DNA from: Pseudomonas cichorii
GTDB lineage: Bacteria; Pseudomonadota; Gammaproteobacteria; Pseudomonadales; Pseudomonadaceae
Assembly (NCBI RefSeq): GCF_003700275.1
Contig: NZ_RBRE01000083.1
Span: 1 to 64,000 of the forward strand
DNA: 64,000 nucleotides
Reading direction: 5' to 3'
Shown: positions 17,329-26,877 of the stretch, in pieces
Numbering within the stretch: position 1 is the first letter of the stretch
Layout: each line of letters starts with the position of its first letter
The notes under the pieces: generated by a model
The model's input: only the letters and a program-made list of their open reading frames with translations
The model's database searches: none
What the model was told of the DNA's origin: nothing
Position numbers and translations under genes: made by a program

Positions 17329-18849
17329 CTACCCATTGAATTCACCCAGATCGATATTCAGGCGGCCAATGCGGTAAAGCAGCGTGCGCCTCGGCAGGCC
17401 GAGTTCACGGGCGGTAAGGCTCTGGTTGCCAGCGTTGCGGCGCAGGCAATCGAGCAGCAGGCTGCGCTCCACGCGCTCCAGCCGCTCGCGCAGATTCAGG
17501 CTGCTGTCTTCGGGTATGGCCTCGACGCGCAGGGAAAAATGTTCGGCCAGCAACTCGCCGCCCTCGCACAACAACACGGCACGCTCGACCAGGCCCTTGA
17601 GCTCGCGCACATTGCCGGGGAAGGCGTAGCCGGACAGATGATCGAGCGCCGCGCCCGACCAGCGCAGCGGGTCACGCTGCAAGAACTCGCAGGTCTTGTC
17701 GGCGAAGTGCCGGGCCAGATCGATAATGTCGCCTTCGCGCTGACGCAAGGCCGGCAGCTCAATCGGGAATTGCGCCAGACGGTAGTACAAGTCCTCGCGG
17801 AACTTGCCTTCACTGACCAGCACCGACAAGTCGCGGTGGGTGGCAGCAATGATCCGTACATCAATCTTGTGGGTGTCGTTGGAACCCAGCGGACGAATCT
17901 CGCTTTCCTGCAGGACGCGTAGCAGCTTGGCTTGCAGCGAAAGCGGCATGTCGCCGATTTCGTCGAGCAACAGGGTGCCACCGTTGGCCGCGTCGAACAG
18001 TCCGGGCCGGTCGCGATCGGCGCCGGTAAAGGCCCCCTTGCGATAACCGAACAGCTCGCTTTCGAGCAGGTTTTCCGGGAACGCCGCACAGTTCTGCACG
18101 ATGAAAGCCTGGGAACGACGTGGACCGAAGTCATGAATCGCCCGGGCGACGACTTCCTTGCCGGTGCCGGTCTCGCCGCACAACAGCACGGTGTACGGGC
18201 TGTGCAGAACCTTGCTGATCATCGAATAGGTCTGGCGCATGCTGGCGCTCTTGCCGATCAGGCCGTAATCGCTGGCGCTGGGCACGCTGAGCGGCGCTGG
18301 GCGCGGCTCGTCGCCGGGCTGACGCAAGCGCTGCAACAGGTGCAACTGGCCGAGCACGAACGAACCAAGCTGGCCGAGAGAATCGGCAAAGCCTTGCAAG
18401 TCGACATGACGACGGCTCGCACACAGCAGCAAGCCTTCGACGGATTGTTTTTGATGGTTGAAGACCGGCACGCACAGCAGCGACTGCCAGGGCTCGGCCT
18501 GCGCCGGCAGGAAACTGGTTTCGTGCAGGCTGCCGCTCAGTTCACCCAGGCACACCACTCGGTTCTGGCACAGGGCGAACTGCAACAGCTGTTCGCCGTT
18601 GTAATCCGCCGGCATGCTTGCCGCCTGACGCGGTTGCAGCACGCCATCCAGGCACTCGGCATTCATGCCCAGGCAAGTGTGGGTCGCATCCAGCAGATAC
18701 AGCTGGGTCAGCTCGCAACCGCTGAGCCCGGCCAGGCCGTGCACGAAATCACCCAGCAGCGCAGCGCCGTTGGTCGCACGCGACAGAACGGCGTACTGCG
18801 CCAGCAAGGCTTCGGCATAGGCCAGCGGCTGCGGTACCTGAGTGAACAT
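17329..18849 (-). CDS. sfa: Sigma-54-dependent activator of the T6SS locus (Sfa)
   Basis: The product has 506 aa. The ATG at 18849, preceded by GAGGTGG, is preferred over a GTG at 18858. Residues 1-175 form a GAF-like sensor region. The AAA+ domain has Walker A GETGTGKE (225-232), the sigma-54 contact loop GAFTGA (272-277) and LLLDEIGDMP. A Fis-type helix-turn-helix closes the protein (QSLTARELGLPRRTLLYRIG). It resembles Sfa proteins encoded within HSI-II-type T6SS loci, which activate RpoN promoters. It is expected to act at sigma-54 promoters of this cluster or of remote hcp/vgrG operons. Confidence 0.92.
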   Translation of the reverse strand: MFTQVPQPLAYAEALLAQYAVLSRATNGAALLGDFVHGLAGLSGCELTQLYLLDATHTCLGMNAECLDGVLQPRQAASMPADYNGEQLLQFALCQNRVVCLGELSGSLHETSFLPAQAEPWQSLLCVPVFNHQKQSVEGLLLCASRRHVDLQGFADSLGQLGSFVLGQLHLLQRLRQPGDEPRPAPLSVPSASDYGLIGKSASMRQTYSMISKVLHSPYTVLLCGETGTGKEVVARAIHDFGPRRSQAFIVQNCAAFPENLLESELFGYRKGAFTGADRDRPGLFDAANGGTLLLDEIGDMPLSLQAKLLRVLQESEIRPLGSNDTHKIDVRIIAATHRDLSVLVSEGKFREDLYYRLAQFPIELPALRQREGDIIDLARHFADKTCEFLQRDPLRWSGAALDHLSGYAFPGNVRELKGLVERAVLLCEGGELLAEHFSLRVEAIPEDSSLNLRERLERVERSLLLDCLRRNAGNQSLTARELGLPRRTLLYRIGRLNIDLGEFNG

Positions 18850-18859
18850 CACACCCACC

Positions 18860-21514
18860 TCAGGCGAACTCGCAGGTCACGCTGGCGGAGCCATCGAGCG
18901 TCGCGTGGACGCGCTTGAGGCTTTCCCCGCTGGCCATGGCATCGAGCAGGCGGTCAGCAACCAGCGGCAACACGTGCTGGTCGAGCAGGTGATCGATCAG
19001 GCGCGCACCGCTGTCGCTTTGCGTGCAACGCTCGGCCAGATGGTCGACAAGGTTCTGGCACCAGCTGAAATCCAGCTGACGACGATTCAGGCGCTCGCCC
19101 AGACGACCGAGTTTGATTTCGATCAGCTCGCGCAGTACCGGGCCACCAACCGGGTAGTACGGCACCACTTTCATGCGCGCCAGCAAGGCCGGCTTGAAGT
19201 GCTTGCTCAGTACCGGGCGGATAGTTTCTTCCAGCACTTCGGCGGTTGGTCGCTCGCCGTTTTCGCACAGGGCGCTGATGCGGTCGCTGCCCAGGTTGGA
19301 GGTCATCAGGATCAGCGTGTTGCGGAAATCGATCTCGCGCCCTTCGCCGTCGTTGGCCACGCCCTTGTCGAAGATCTGATAGAACAGGTTGAGCACGTCC
19401 GGGTCGGCTTTCTCGACTTCATCGAGCAGCACCACCGAGTACGGCTTTTGCCGCACGGCTTCGGTGAGCATGCCGCCTTCGCCGTAACCGACATAGCCCG
19501 GCGGCGCACCGATCAGGCGCGAAACGGTGTGTTTCTCCTGGAATTCGGACATGTTGATGGTGGTGATGAAACGATCACCGCCGTACAGCAGATCCGCGAG
19601 GGCCAGTGCCGTTTCCGTCTTGCCGACGCCGCTCGGGCCGACCAGCAGGAACACACCGACCGGAGCGTCGGGCTTGTTCAGGCCGGCAGCGGTGGCGCGC
19701 ATCGAGCGGTCCAGGGCGTGAACGGCCTGTTCCTGACCACGGATGCGGATCCGCAGGTCGGTGGCGAAGCTGGCAATCTTGGCGTTGTGCTCACGCGCCA
19801 GTTGCGACAGCGGCACACCGGTCCAGGCGCTGATCACTTCAGCCACCAGACGCGGGCAGACTTCAAAGCTGACCAGACGCTCCTTGGCCTGCGCCGCGAT
19901 CAGGGCGCTGTGGGTTTCGTGCAGGCGGGCTTCCAGCGCTTCCACGCTGAGGGCTTCGTCGACCTCGACGCTGAGCGTTTCGATGACCGTGCCTTCGGCG
20001 TCCTCTTCAACACTGATGGCCGGCTCGACGGCGGCGGCTTCGCGAGCCTTGGCCAGTTGTTGACGCAGATCCAGCAGGTTTTCCGCCAGTTGCTTCTGCT
20101 CGGTCCACAGCGCTTCCAGGGCAACTTTTTCGTTTTCGGCTTCGTCCAGGCGCGCTTCCAGCGCATCGAGGGCTTCGTGGTCGATCAACAGACCGGCTTC
20201 GGCATCACGGCGCAGCGCCTGACGCTGACGGCCACCTTCGGCCAGTTCGCCACGCAGGCGCTCCAGGCTTTCCGGGGCGGCGGCAAGGCTGATGCGCACC
20301 CGGGCGCAGGCGGTGTCGAGCACGTCGACGGCCTTGTCCGGCAGTTGCCGACCAGCCAGGTAACGGGCCGACAGTTCTGCGGCCGAAACGACGGCATCGT
20401 CGCGCAGATAGATGCCATGGCTCTTCTCGTAGACCTGAGCCAGGCCGCGGAGAATGGTCACCGCTTCGCTGACGGTCGGCTCATGCAATTGCACCGGCTG
20501 GAAACGACGGGCCAGCGCCGGGTCTTTCTCGAAATACTTCTTGTACTCCGCCCAGGTGGTCGCGGCGATGGTGCGCAGTTCGCCACGCGCCAGCGCCGGT
20601 TTCAGCAGGTTGGCGGCATCGGAACCGCCGGCGTTGCCACCAGCACCGATCAGGGTATGAGCTTCGTCGATGAACAGGATGATCGGCTTTGGCGAAGCCT
20701 TGACTTCGTCGATCACGCCCTTGAGACGGCGCTCGAATTCACCCTTGACGCTGGCACCGGCCTGCAAAAGCCCCATGTCCAGCGACAGCAGTTCGACACC
20801 CTTGAGCACCTGCGGTACTTCACCGGCAGCGATACGCGAGGCCAGGCCTTCGACGATGGCAGTCTTACCGACGCCCGCTTCACCCACCACAATCGGGTTG
20901 TTCTTGCGGCGCCGGGCGAGGATGTCGACCATCTGCCGGATCGCACCATCACGGCACAGAACCGGGTCGAGCTTGCCGTCGCGAGCTTGCTGGGTCAGGT
21001 TGTGGGTAAAGCGCTCCAGCAGCGACTCACCCTGCGCAGCAGGCTTGCCGCTGGCCGGTTGTTCGTTCTGCGACAGGGCAAACTCTTTCAGGCGCTCGAT
21101 ATTCAGCTTGGCCAGCAATGACTGGTAGCGGCTGCCGGCGTAGCGCATCGGGTTGCGCAGCAGCGCGAGGATCAGCGCGGCCTCCTCGACCTTGCTCTGG
21201 CCCAGCTCAAGGTTGGCCACCAGCAATGCATCCTGCAGCCATTGCACCAGTTCCGGGGCAAAGACCGGATTGCGCGAAGCGCTGTGCTCGACGCGGGTCT
21301 GCAATGCGGCGTTCAGCTCACTGGCGTCCACATCGGCATCCTGCAGGGCGCGGGCCAGCAGTCCGTTCGGACGCTCCAGCAGGCCCAGCAGCAAGTCTTC
21401 GACCAGAATCTTGCTGCCGCCACGGGCAACACAACGCTCGGCCGAGCGCTCGAGATCACGGCGGGTTTCGGCATCCAGCGCCTGGATAAGTTGTTGCAGG
21501 TCTACGTTGATCAT
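18860..21514 (-). CDS. clpV: T6SS sheath-recycling AAA+ ATPase ClpV (TssH)
   Basis: The product has 884 aa. The N-terminal Clp repeat domain binds the contracted sheath. Two AAA+ modules follow: Walker A GEAGVGKTA (211-218) with Walker B ILFIDEAHT, and GPSGVGKTE with VVLLDEVEKADP. A coiled-coil middle domain lies between (about 415-525). ClpV disassembles contracted TssB/TssC sheath for reuse. Its length is typical. It lies 13 bases after tssG. Confidence 0.96.
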   Translation of the reverse strand: MINVDLQQLIQALDAETRRDLERSAERCVARGGSKILVEDLLLGLLERPNGLLARALQDADVDASELNAALQTRVEHSASRNPVFAPELVQWLQDALLVANLELGQSKVEEAALILALLRNPMRYAGSRYQSLLAKLNIERLKEFALSQNEQPASGKPAAQGESLLERFTHNLTQQARDGKLDPVLCRDGAIRQMVDILARRRKNNPIVVGEAGVGKTAIVEGLASRIAAGEVPQVLKGVELLSLDMGLLQAGASVKGEFERRLKGVIDEVKASPKPIILFIDEAHTLIGAGGNAGGSDAANLLKPALARGELRTIAATTWAEYKKYFEKDPALARRFQPVQLHEPTVSEAVTILRGLAQVYEKSHGIYLRDDAVVSAAELSARYLAGRQLPDKAVDVLDTACARVRISLAAAPESLERLRGELAEGGRQRQALRRDAEAGLLIDHEALDALEARLDEAENEKVALEALWTEQKQLAENLLDLRQQLAKAREAAAVEPAISVEEDAEGTVIETLSVEVDEALSVEALEARLHETHSALIAAQAKERLVSFEVCPRLVAEVISAWTGVPLSQLAREHNAKIASFATDLRIRIRGQEQAVHALDRSMRATAAGLNKPDAPVGVFLLVGPSGVGKTETALALADLLYGGDRFITTINMSEFQEKHTVSRLIGAPPGYVGYGEGGMLTEAVRQKPYSVVLLDEVEKADPDVLNLFYQIFDKGVANDGEGREIDFRNTLILMTSNLGSDRISALCENGERPTAEVLEETIRPVLSKHFKPALLARMKVVPYYPVGGPVLRELIEIKLGRLGERLNRRQLDFSWCQNLVDHLAERCTQSDSGARLIDHLLDQHVLPLVADRLLDAMASGESLKRVHATLDGSASVTCEFA

Positions 21515-21527
21515 TGATCATCTGTCC

Positions 21528-22535
21528 TTAATGAGTTTTGCTGCCCAGAGTCACCACGCCGTCCGCTTTCTCGCGGCCCAGCCAACTGGTCCAGCCGAGG
21601 CGACAGGCGTTCTGCTCACCGATGCGCAGTTCACGGATTTCTTCCTGGCGCAGCACCAGGCGAATGTCATAGTCGAGCGGGTCACGCAGAGTGAATCGCA
21701 CCAGCGCGCAGAGCGGCTGGTAGCCGAAACCGATTGGCAGGAATTCATGGAATCGCTGCCAGTCGAGTTCGGTGATGTGGATACGGAATTTGCCGCTTCG
21801 GTCGCGTACGTGTTCGCCAAGCACCAGGTCTTCGCCCAGCGCGCTGTTGGCGCGACCGAGGCGGTTGCGTTGCTCGTCGAGGATTTCCACCCGGCGCTCG
21901 ATACACTGCTCGATGACCAGGTCTTCGTGCTTGAAGTAGTAACGCAACACCGCCTCGATCAACGCCGCCGAGTGCGCCCGCAAGCTGAGCAGACCGAGAT
22001 AAGGCAGCAGGCGTTTCCAGTTCAGCTCCTTGGCCTTGCGAATCTCTTCGCCGCCCAGGCCGATCAGGGCAAACAGCTGTGCCGAGAACGGGTCGATGGC
22101 GCCACTCTGGAAGCGCGCGCGATAGCGATACTTGCGCCAGATCGGCAGCATCAGCCGTTGCAGGCGATGATGGAACAGGTCGAGGAAGTTGCGCGTCGGG
22201 TTGCCGTCCTCGCTGTCGCCCAAGGCCTGTTCGCCATAGAACGCCGGCAACGGCGAGCCGGAACCGACCAGGCCGATCAGGTTGAAACGCATGCGCGCGC
22301 GCATCTGCCCGTGCTCTTCAAAAAACTCCACGCGGTCGACATCGCTGCCAGGGAAACCCAGGCTCGGGTTGGCCTGGAATTCCAGCTGGTCGTACAGGTC
22401 GTCTTCGCTCAGGTGCGGGTGTGCATCGCGCAGCCGGTCGATGACCAGCAGCACGGCCTGAAACAGCGAGTACTCGCGTATACCTCGGGTCAACCCGCTT
22501 AAAGCAGGGGTTGCAGACCCATACGTGGTGTCCAT
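21528..22535 (-). CDS. tssG: T6SS baseplate protein TssG
   Basis: The product has 335 aa. Family features include YSLFQAVLLVIDRLRDAHP, RFNLIGLVGSGSPLPAFYGEQAL and the C-terminal RLGWTSWLGR. TssG forms the baseplate wedge with TssF and TssE. Its start lies inside the end of tssF (37-base overlap), which indicates coupled synthesis of the two wedge subunits. Confidence 0.95.
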   Translation of the reverse strand: MDTTYGSATPALSGLTRGIREYSLFQAVLLVIDRLRDAHPHLSEDDLYDQLEFQANPSLGFPGSDVDRVEFFEEHGQMRARMRFNLIGLVGSGSPLPAFYGEQALGDSEDGNPTRNFLDLFHHRLQRLMLPIWRKYRYRARFQSGAIDPFSAQLFALIGLGGEEIRKAKELNWKRLLPYLGLLSLRAHSAALIEAVLRYYFKHEDLVIEQCIERRVEILDEQRNRLGRANSALGEDLVLGEHVRDRSGKFRIHITELDWQRFHEFLPIGFGYQPLCALVRFTLRDPLDYDIRLVLRQEEIRELRIGEQNACRLGWTSWLGREKADGVVTLGSKTH

Positions 22536-24286
22536 TGGTACACCTCTCCCTGTGTGCTTTTTACCCGCAGCTCGTGGTACGAATTGAGACTGGCGTAAAG
22601 CGCAAAAAACTCGTTAAGAACCGAAGCGAAAACGAACAGGTCGCCTTCACCGATATAGCCTTCCGGGTCGATGGTCAGCTCGGTGCGCAAACCGCGTACC
22701 GGCAGGCCGCGGTGCAGGCGATCCACGTGATGGTGCTTGATGTGCTTGAGCCCGCCGAGCAGGCGCTTGCTGACCTTTTCCGCGTGCTGGTCGTAGTAGC
22801 GCGGCAGGTCGTAGGTTTCCAGAATCACTTTCAACGCATTGACGTCGGCCAGCGACAGATAGTTGAGCGACATGTTGCTGATCAGCTTCCACAGGAAGTC
22901 ACGGTTCAGCGGCGGCGCGAAGCTCGATGTGGCCGGCGTGATGTTGCGGAAACTCAGGAACTCCGGCGTCTCTTCGCAGGCCATGCAGATGTCGCCAAGC
23001 TTGAGCTTGCGCGGCAGGTTCTGGTTGGTGCACATCAGCTCGATCGACAGGGTTTCATGGGCTTCGGTGTGACGGATACCAAAGCTCAGGTAAGTGTCGA
23101 GGCCGTCGTGCAGCAGGGACGAACGCTGGCGGATGCTGTAATGCGGACGGCTGTTGGGCACGTCGAAACTCGGGTCGTGCTCGAAGGACTCGAACGGCAC
23201 GTATTCCTGATAACCGAGGCCACCGGGCTTCCAGCCGGTCACGGTTTGCACCGAGAACACCCCGCAGTTTTCCAGATCGTATTCCGCAGGCAGCAACAGG
23301 TATTCGTCCTGCTTGCCGTCGAGGCGGATCGGCAGCGCGTCGTGCTCGAACAGGTTGACGATCGGGGTGCAGAACAGCTTCACGTTATCCAGGGTCGGAC
23401 GCAGACGCTGGATGCCACTCTTGCGGATATCGAAGCGCAGTTCCAGGCCGCGCATCTGCTTGAGCGTGTCTTCCGGCAGCGCCTTGAGCATGTCCAGGCC
23501 GGTGACGTCGACGAACAGGAACTTGTCCTGGAAGGCGAAATATTCCTGCAGGTAGCGATAACCACGGAAGGTGTTCAGCGGATACGGAATCAACGCTTCT
23601 TCTTCAGCAAAGCCCACCGGCTGCACGCGGTTGCCCGGCATCTTGAACGCCATCGGTATGCCGTTGACGCCTTCGATGGGCTTACCGTTGCCATCCAGCG
23701 GAATCAGCTCGATGCCTTCCAGGTTGCGCAACAGGCTCAGGTAAAGCATCTGGCTGATATAACGCTCGCCAGCCAGGTGCAGGCGCAGGCGGCTCAGTTC
23801 CAGTTCACCGAGATGACCGTCAGCAGTCATTTCCAGGCGCAGGCTGAGCAACGAGCCGTCGCCCTTCACCGAGTAATTGAGCGCGGCCAGCGCCAGCGAC
23901 AGGACTTCGGTCGGGTAGCAGGTGCGGAAACGGCAACGCACATCATCGATCGGCCGGCTCTCGACAGGCGTATCGCGCTCGACCTTGAGCGCCGGCCCGG
24001 AACGCTTGAGCGGATCGAACTGCAAAATGCTGAACGCCGGCAGCGGCCGCATGTAGTTCGGCCACAGCAGTTGCATCAACGAATGACTGAGCTCCGGCAA
24101 CTCGTCATCGAGCTTCTGCCGCAACCGCCCGGTCAGGAACGCAAAGCCTTCCAGCAACCGCTCCACATCCGGATCCCGCCCGGTCTGCCCCAGATAAGGC
24201 GCCAGCGCCGGACTACGCTCGGCGAAACGGCGGCCCAACTGACGCAGTGCGGTGAGTTCGCTTTGGTAGTAGTGGTTAAAGGACAC
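22499..24286 (-). CDS. tssF: T6SS baseplate protein TssF
   Basis: The product has 595 aa, starting at GTG with AGGT upstream. The N-terminus is diagnostic (YYQSELTALRQLGRRFAERSPALAPYLG, DPDVERLLEGFAFLTGRLRQKLDDELPEL). It is the core wedge subunit of the baseplate and works as a TssF2-TssG unit. A 198-base gap precedes it, after the inserted PAAR cargo module; in the reference HSI-II order tssF directly follows tssE. I saw no terminator in that gap. Confidence 0.95.
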   Translation of the reverse strand: MSFNHYYQSELTALRQLGRRFAERSPALAPYLGQTGRDPDVERLLEGFAFLTGRLRQKLDDELPELSHSLMQLLWPNYMRPLPAFSILQFDPLKRSGPALKVERDTPVESRPIDDVRCRFRTCYPTEVLSLALAALNYSVKGDGSLLSLRLEMTADGHLGELELSRLRLHLAGERYISQMLYLSLLRNLEGIELIPLDGNGKPIEGVNGIPMAFKMPGNRVQPVGFAEEEALIPYPLNTFRGYRYLQEYFAFQDKFLFVDVTGLDMLKALPEDTLKQMRGLELRFDIRKSGIQRLRPTLDNVKLFCTPIVNLFEHDALPIRLDGKQDEYLLLPAEYDLENCGVFSVQTVTGWKPGGLGYQEYVPFESFEHDPSFDVPNSRPHYSIRQRSSLLHDGLDTYLSFGIRHTEAHETLSIELMCTNQNLPRKLKLGDICMACEETPEFLSFRNITPATSSFAPPLNRDFLWKLISNMSLNYLSLADVNALKVILETYDLPRYYDQHAEKVSKRLLGGLKHIKHHHVDRLHRGLPVRGLRTELTIDPEGYIGEGDLFVFASVLNEFFALYASLNSYHELRVKSTQGEVYQWTPRMGLQPLL

Positions 24287-24484
24287 GGTGAGTTACCTGC
24301 CTGATAGTGGAGCTCATGGGAGAACGGTCCTGTGGATTGCATTCCACATTTATCTGGATCATTGGAAACACCTGAGAACAGGTTCGGCTGCAAAAATAAA
24401 CGAGTCCGATAAAAGCACACCGCCAAACATTGTCGACAATAATGCTCCAATCGCTCACAGCCTCACCGACCCTAGACATGTCGC

Positions 24485-24904
24485 TCAGTTTTCCAAATGG
24501 GTATAAGGTGTATTACTGATAAATATATTCAACCAACTTTCTTCCCACTGAGGCACAGAGATAGTGAACGTCTTTTCTTGCCTGTCAAAATCAACCCAGG
24601 AGACACCCACTTCTTTTTCATTTTCAAAAGCACGCAAGTCCATTGACTGCGTATCATATAAAGGCGTTCGGTAGACCTTAGCCGGCTCCTGAGTATCAAT
24701 AACTCTTAAATACCCCATGCCGCCCAGCATGAAAATCCGCCCAACACGCACATTCTCCATGACATAACGACCCGAAGGACTGACTTGAGTCGAACTGGCA
24801 GGGTATCCAAGCATGGCATTCACACAATAAATCAAAAGCGCACAGCTAATTATCAGCAAAGCGCCGAGCGACCAGATCCACTTACCCTGAATTAAACGCA
24901 TCAT
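24485..24904 (-). CDS. Small inner-membrane-anchored protein, putative partner or immunity of the PAAR cargo
   Basis: The product has 139 aa. One N-terminal transmembrane helix (WIWSLGALLIISCALLIYCVNAM, about residues 9-31) precedes a soluble domain with SSTQVSPSGRYVMENVRVG, LRVIDTQEPAKVYRTPLYDTQS and PQWEESWLNIFISNTPY. The topology suggests a periplasmic domain tethered to the inner membrane. I associate the sequence with small uncharacterised families (possibly DUF6201) but am not certain. It is AT-rich and follows the 310-aa cargo protein by 49 bases. An anchored periplasmic protein after a PAAR-linked cargo gene fits an immunity role; that is inference. Confidence 0.55.
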   Translation of the reverse strand: MMRLIQGKWIWSLGALLIISCALLIYCVNAMLGYPASSTQVSPSGRYVMENVRVGRIFMLGGMGYLRVIDTQEPAKVYRTPLYDTQSMDLRAFENEKEVGVSWVDFDRQEKTFTISVPQWEESWLNIFISNTPYTHLEN

Positions 24905-24953
24905 TCTTTCACACCAAGAAATTTTCGTGGCCCAGCCAAACCAAAAACACCTA

Positions 24954-25886
24954 TCATTTACTCAGAATATCTATAACCACTAAAGGAACAGACTCATACA
25001 GCACATCGGAAAAAACCTGAAAATCTCCGCCCTTCCCAAACTGGGCTCGATATTTTACAAAGTGAGAGTTCGTTATATAAAAATAACGCGCCTCATCTAA
25101 CTCTTTGTACATTTGCTGAGAAGCCTGTGGATCCAGAAATGGATTCGACGCTATATTGGCTCTCGCTTGTTGCGCGCTGATATTGGCCGCATTTGCATAA
25201 GCCGGATTGGCAATCCCATCGAAATTCCAGTAACCCAATGGCTGGCTGAAGCTGTCGTCGGGAGAATCATTGAAGTCATAGGAATCTTCAACATAAAACC
25301 CGATACGATCAACTAACAACTGTATACCTTTATCCGAAACGACAACTTTACCTTCGGGAAAGACACGCATATTAAAATTAGCCAACGCCGCCCTGAGCTC
25401 ATCGGTTTTTTCAATCAGACCAAACTTGACGGCCCTACTATTGCTGTACCCAAAATCCTCAACATCCCTTGCTTTCCCATCAAATTTTAACGGGTATGTT
25501 CCAGGCGTCTTGCTCAGAAGCTTAGGCCCCATTTTATTGCGCATATTTCTCTGTGCCGCAGGATTATTCCAAGCAGACTTCAGTTCTTGAACAACTTCCT
25601 TTGCCGGTTCAAACTGCATAACCCAATTCATTGTCACGATGGAATCCTCTACATACGGATCTTTCGCAAGAACCGTATGGTCCTTGACTTCAGGGCTCAT
25701 TGCGCCATCAGTCGTAGGCCAGGGATTGCCTTTAAACCAGTGCCGCATAAGATTTGCAGCCACAGGCCAGTTCATTTTATCCATTGCAGCAGGAATATCG
25801 GTAATCTTGAATTGACGAACAGCGGTAGACTTAGCAGCCCGATTACTGGCTGGAGTCAGAGTTGAAGCCACTTTTGTATCCGCCAT
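24954..25886 (-). CDS. PAAR-linked cargo protein of unknown function, candidate T6SS effector
   Basis: The product has 310 aa. The ATG at 25886 follows AAGGAA. It has no signal peptide and no membrane helix. Recognisable stretches are FKITDIPAAMDKMNWPVAANLMRHWF, YVEDSIVTMNWVMQFEPAKEVV, LLVDRIGFYVEDSYDFND and PLGYWNFDG. I think it belongs to the DUF6402 family, found beside T6SS spike genes in Pseudomonas and relatives, but cannot confirm this. No catalytic motif is evident. It starts 35 bases after the PAAR gene. Its AT-rich composition contrasts with tssE and tssF on either side, as expected of exchanged cargo. Effector status is inferred from context. Confidence 0.6.
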   Translation of the reverse strand: MADTKVASTLTPASNRAAKSTAVRQFKITDIPAAMDKMNWPVAANLMRHWFKGNPWPTTDGAMSPEVKDHTVLAKDPYVEDSIVTMNWVMQFEPAKEVVQELKSAWNNPAAQRNMRNKMGPKLLSKTPGTYPLKFDGKARDVEDFGYSNSRAVKFGLIEKTDELRAALANFNMRVFPEGKVVVSDKGIQLLVDRIGFYVEDSYDFNDSPDDSFSQPLGYWNFDGIANPAYANAANISAQQARANIASNPFLDPQASQQMYKELDEARYFYITNSHFVKYRAQFGKGGDFQVFSDVLYESVPLVVIDILSK

Positions 25887-25921
25887 ATCATAATTCCTTA
25901 CTTGCAATATCCTGGATAACA

Positions 25922-26446
25922 CTAACCAATAACGACTTCAGATTGCTGCTCAATAATCAACTCGTATGCTTCAGCTTCCGAGGAGGAAATTATTTGGGTC
26001 TTTCCGTCAATCCCCGTAACCCCATTGATTATTTTCCCAGAAGCTGTTTTGAAACTGTATGCAACACCTGCAAGAGGCTTACCGGTGTCTTGGCAATTGA
26101 TCACATAATGCTCGTCGAACGGCCACTTGATCTCCACCGGCAACGGCGGCACAAACGGCGCCGGCGTATGTGTATTGCCGATAATCACCGTCCCGGAACC
26201 TGCCGTTACCTTGTTGCCGTGCGAGCCCACCGAACCCACGGTCGCGGCTGGTTTGCCGTTGATCAGTACCGTGGTGGCAAGGTCGCCGACCAGTGTGCCG
26301 CCGCAGGCCGAGGCATCGTCCTGGCGGGCGGCCGGGAGGCCGTCGAAGAACACGTTGCTGGAACCGGCGGCAATCGGGTTTGTGCCGTGGCCGGAGACCG
26401 GGCAAGCAGTGGGGTCGGATACACGTGCAGCGGGTTTACCGGACAT
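25922..26446 (-). CDS. PAAR-domain spike tip protein with C-terminal extension
   Basis: The product has 174 aa. The ATG at 26446 follows AGGAGCC. Residues 1-105 are a PAAR domain (ARVSDPTACPVSGHGTNPIAAGSSNVFFDG, ARQDDASACGG, VLINGKPAATVGSVGSHGNKVTAGSGTVIIG), which caps the VgrG trimer and binds zinc through its His/Cys residues. A Pro-rich turn (PAPFVPPLPVEI) leads to about 60 residues that look like a transthyretin-like beta fold (DTGKPLAGVAYSFKTASGKIINGVTGIDGKTQI). Such extensions often carry cargo. The DNA becomes AT-rich near 26100, inside the extension, so the tail and the following genes appear exchanged as a unit. Confidence 0.9.
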   Translation of the reverse strand: MSGKPAARVSDPTACPVSGHGTNPIAAGSSNVFFDGLPAARQDDASACGGTLVGDLATTVLINGKPAATVGSVGSHGNKVTAGSGTVIIGNTHTPAPFVPPLPVEIKWPFDEHYVINCQDTGKPLAGVAYSFKTASGKIINGVTGIDGKTQIISSSEAEAYELIIEQQSEVVIG

Positions 26447-26456
26447 CGCAGGCTCC

Positions 26457-26864
26457 TTAGTTGACCTTGACTTGACCGCTTCCATCCAGGCGCGCGGCGA
26501 AACTGACCTGGCGCTTGAAACCTTCAACTTCCAGCAGACCTTCGATACTGAAGGACAGGCGAAGCTGATCGTTGTCACGCGGCAGGGAAATGACACGCAC
26601 GTTGCTCAGGCGCGGCTCGTAGGCTTCGATAAAGTTTTCGATGGCCAGACGGGCCTGACTCAGAGAGTCGTGCAGGCTAAGGCGCATGTCATTGAGATCG
26701 GGTAACCCGTAATCGGACAGCGTCTGCACGCTGCCCGCACGGGTGCTGAGCATCTTGGCCAGATGGGCAGCCACGGACGCCATGGCGGAAACCTCGCGGC
26801 TCCAGCCGGCGCGCTTGTCCGCGTCGCCATTGAGGCGTTCAAAAAGGCTGCCGTATCCAGTCAT
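26457..26864 (-). CDS. tssE: T6SS baseplate protein TssE
   Basis: The product has 135 aa and resembles phage gp25. The ATG at 26864 is chosen because the family begins near GYGSLFERLNGD and a GGAG site precedes it; upstream in-frame sequence has no homology look. Motifs include AHLAKMLSTRAGSVQTLSDYGLPDLNDM and IENFIEAYEPRLSNVRV. TssE is the small wedge subunit that starts sheath assembly. It starts 13 bases after tssC and ends 10 bases before the PAAR gene. Confidence 0.93.
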   Translation of the reverse strand: MTGYGSLFERLNGDADKRAGWSREVSAMASVAAHLAKMLSTRAGSVQTLSDYGLPDLNDMRLSLHDSLSQARLAIENFIEAYEPRLSNVRVISLPRDNDQLRLSFSIEGLLEVEGFKRQVSFAARLDGSGQVKVN

Positions 26865-26877
26865 GAGTGAGCTCCGT

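Noticed and set aside
24133..24479. Short minus-strand frames between tssF and the one-TM gene
   Set aside because: They overlap the tssF 5' end in other frames, lack ribosome sites and have cysteine-rich random-looking sequence.
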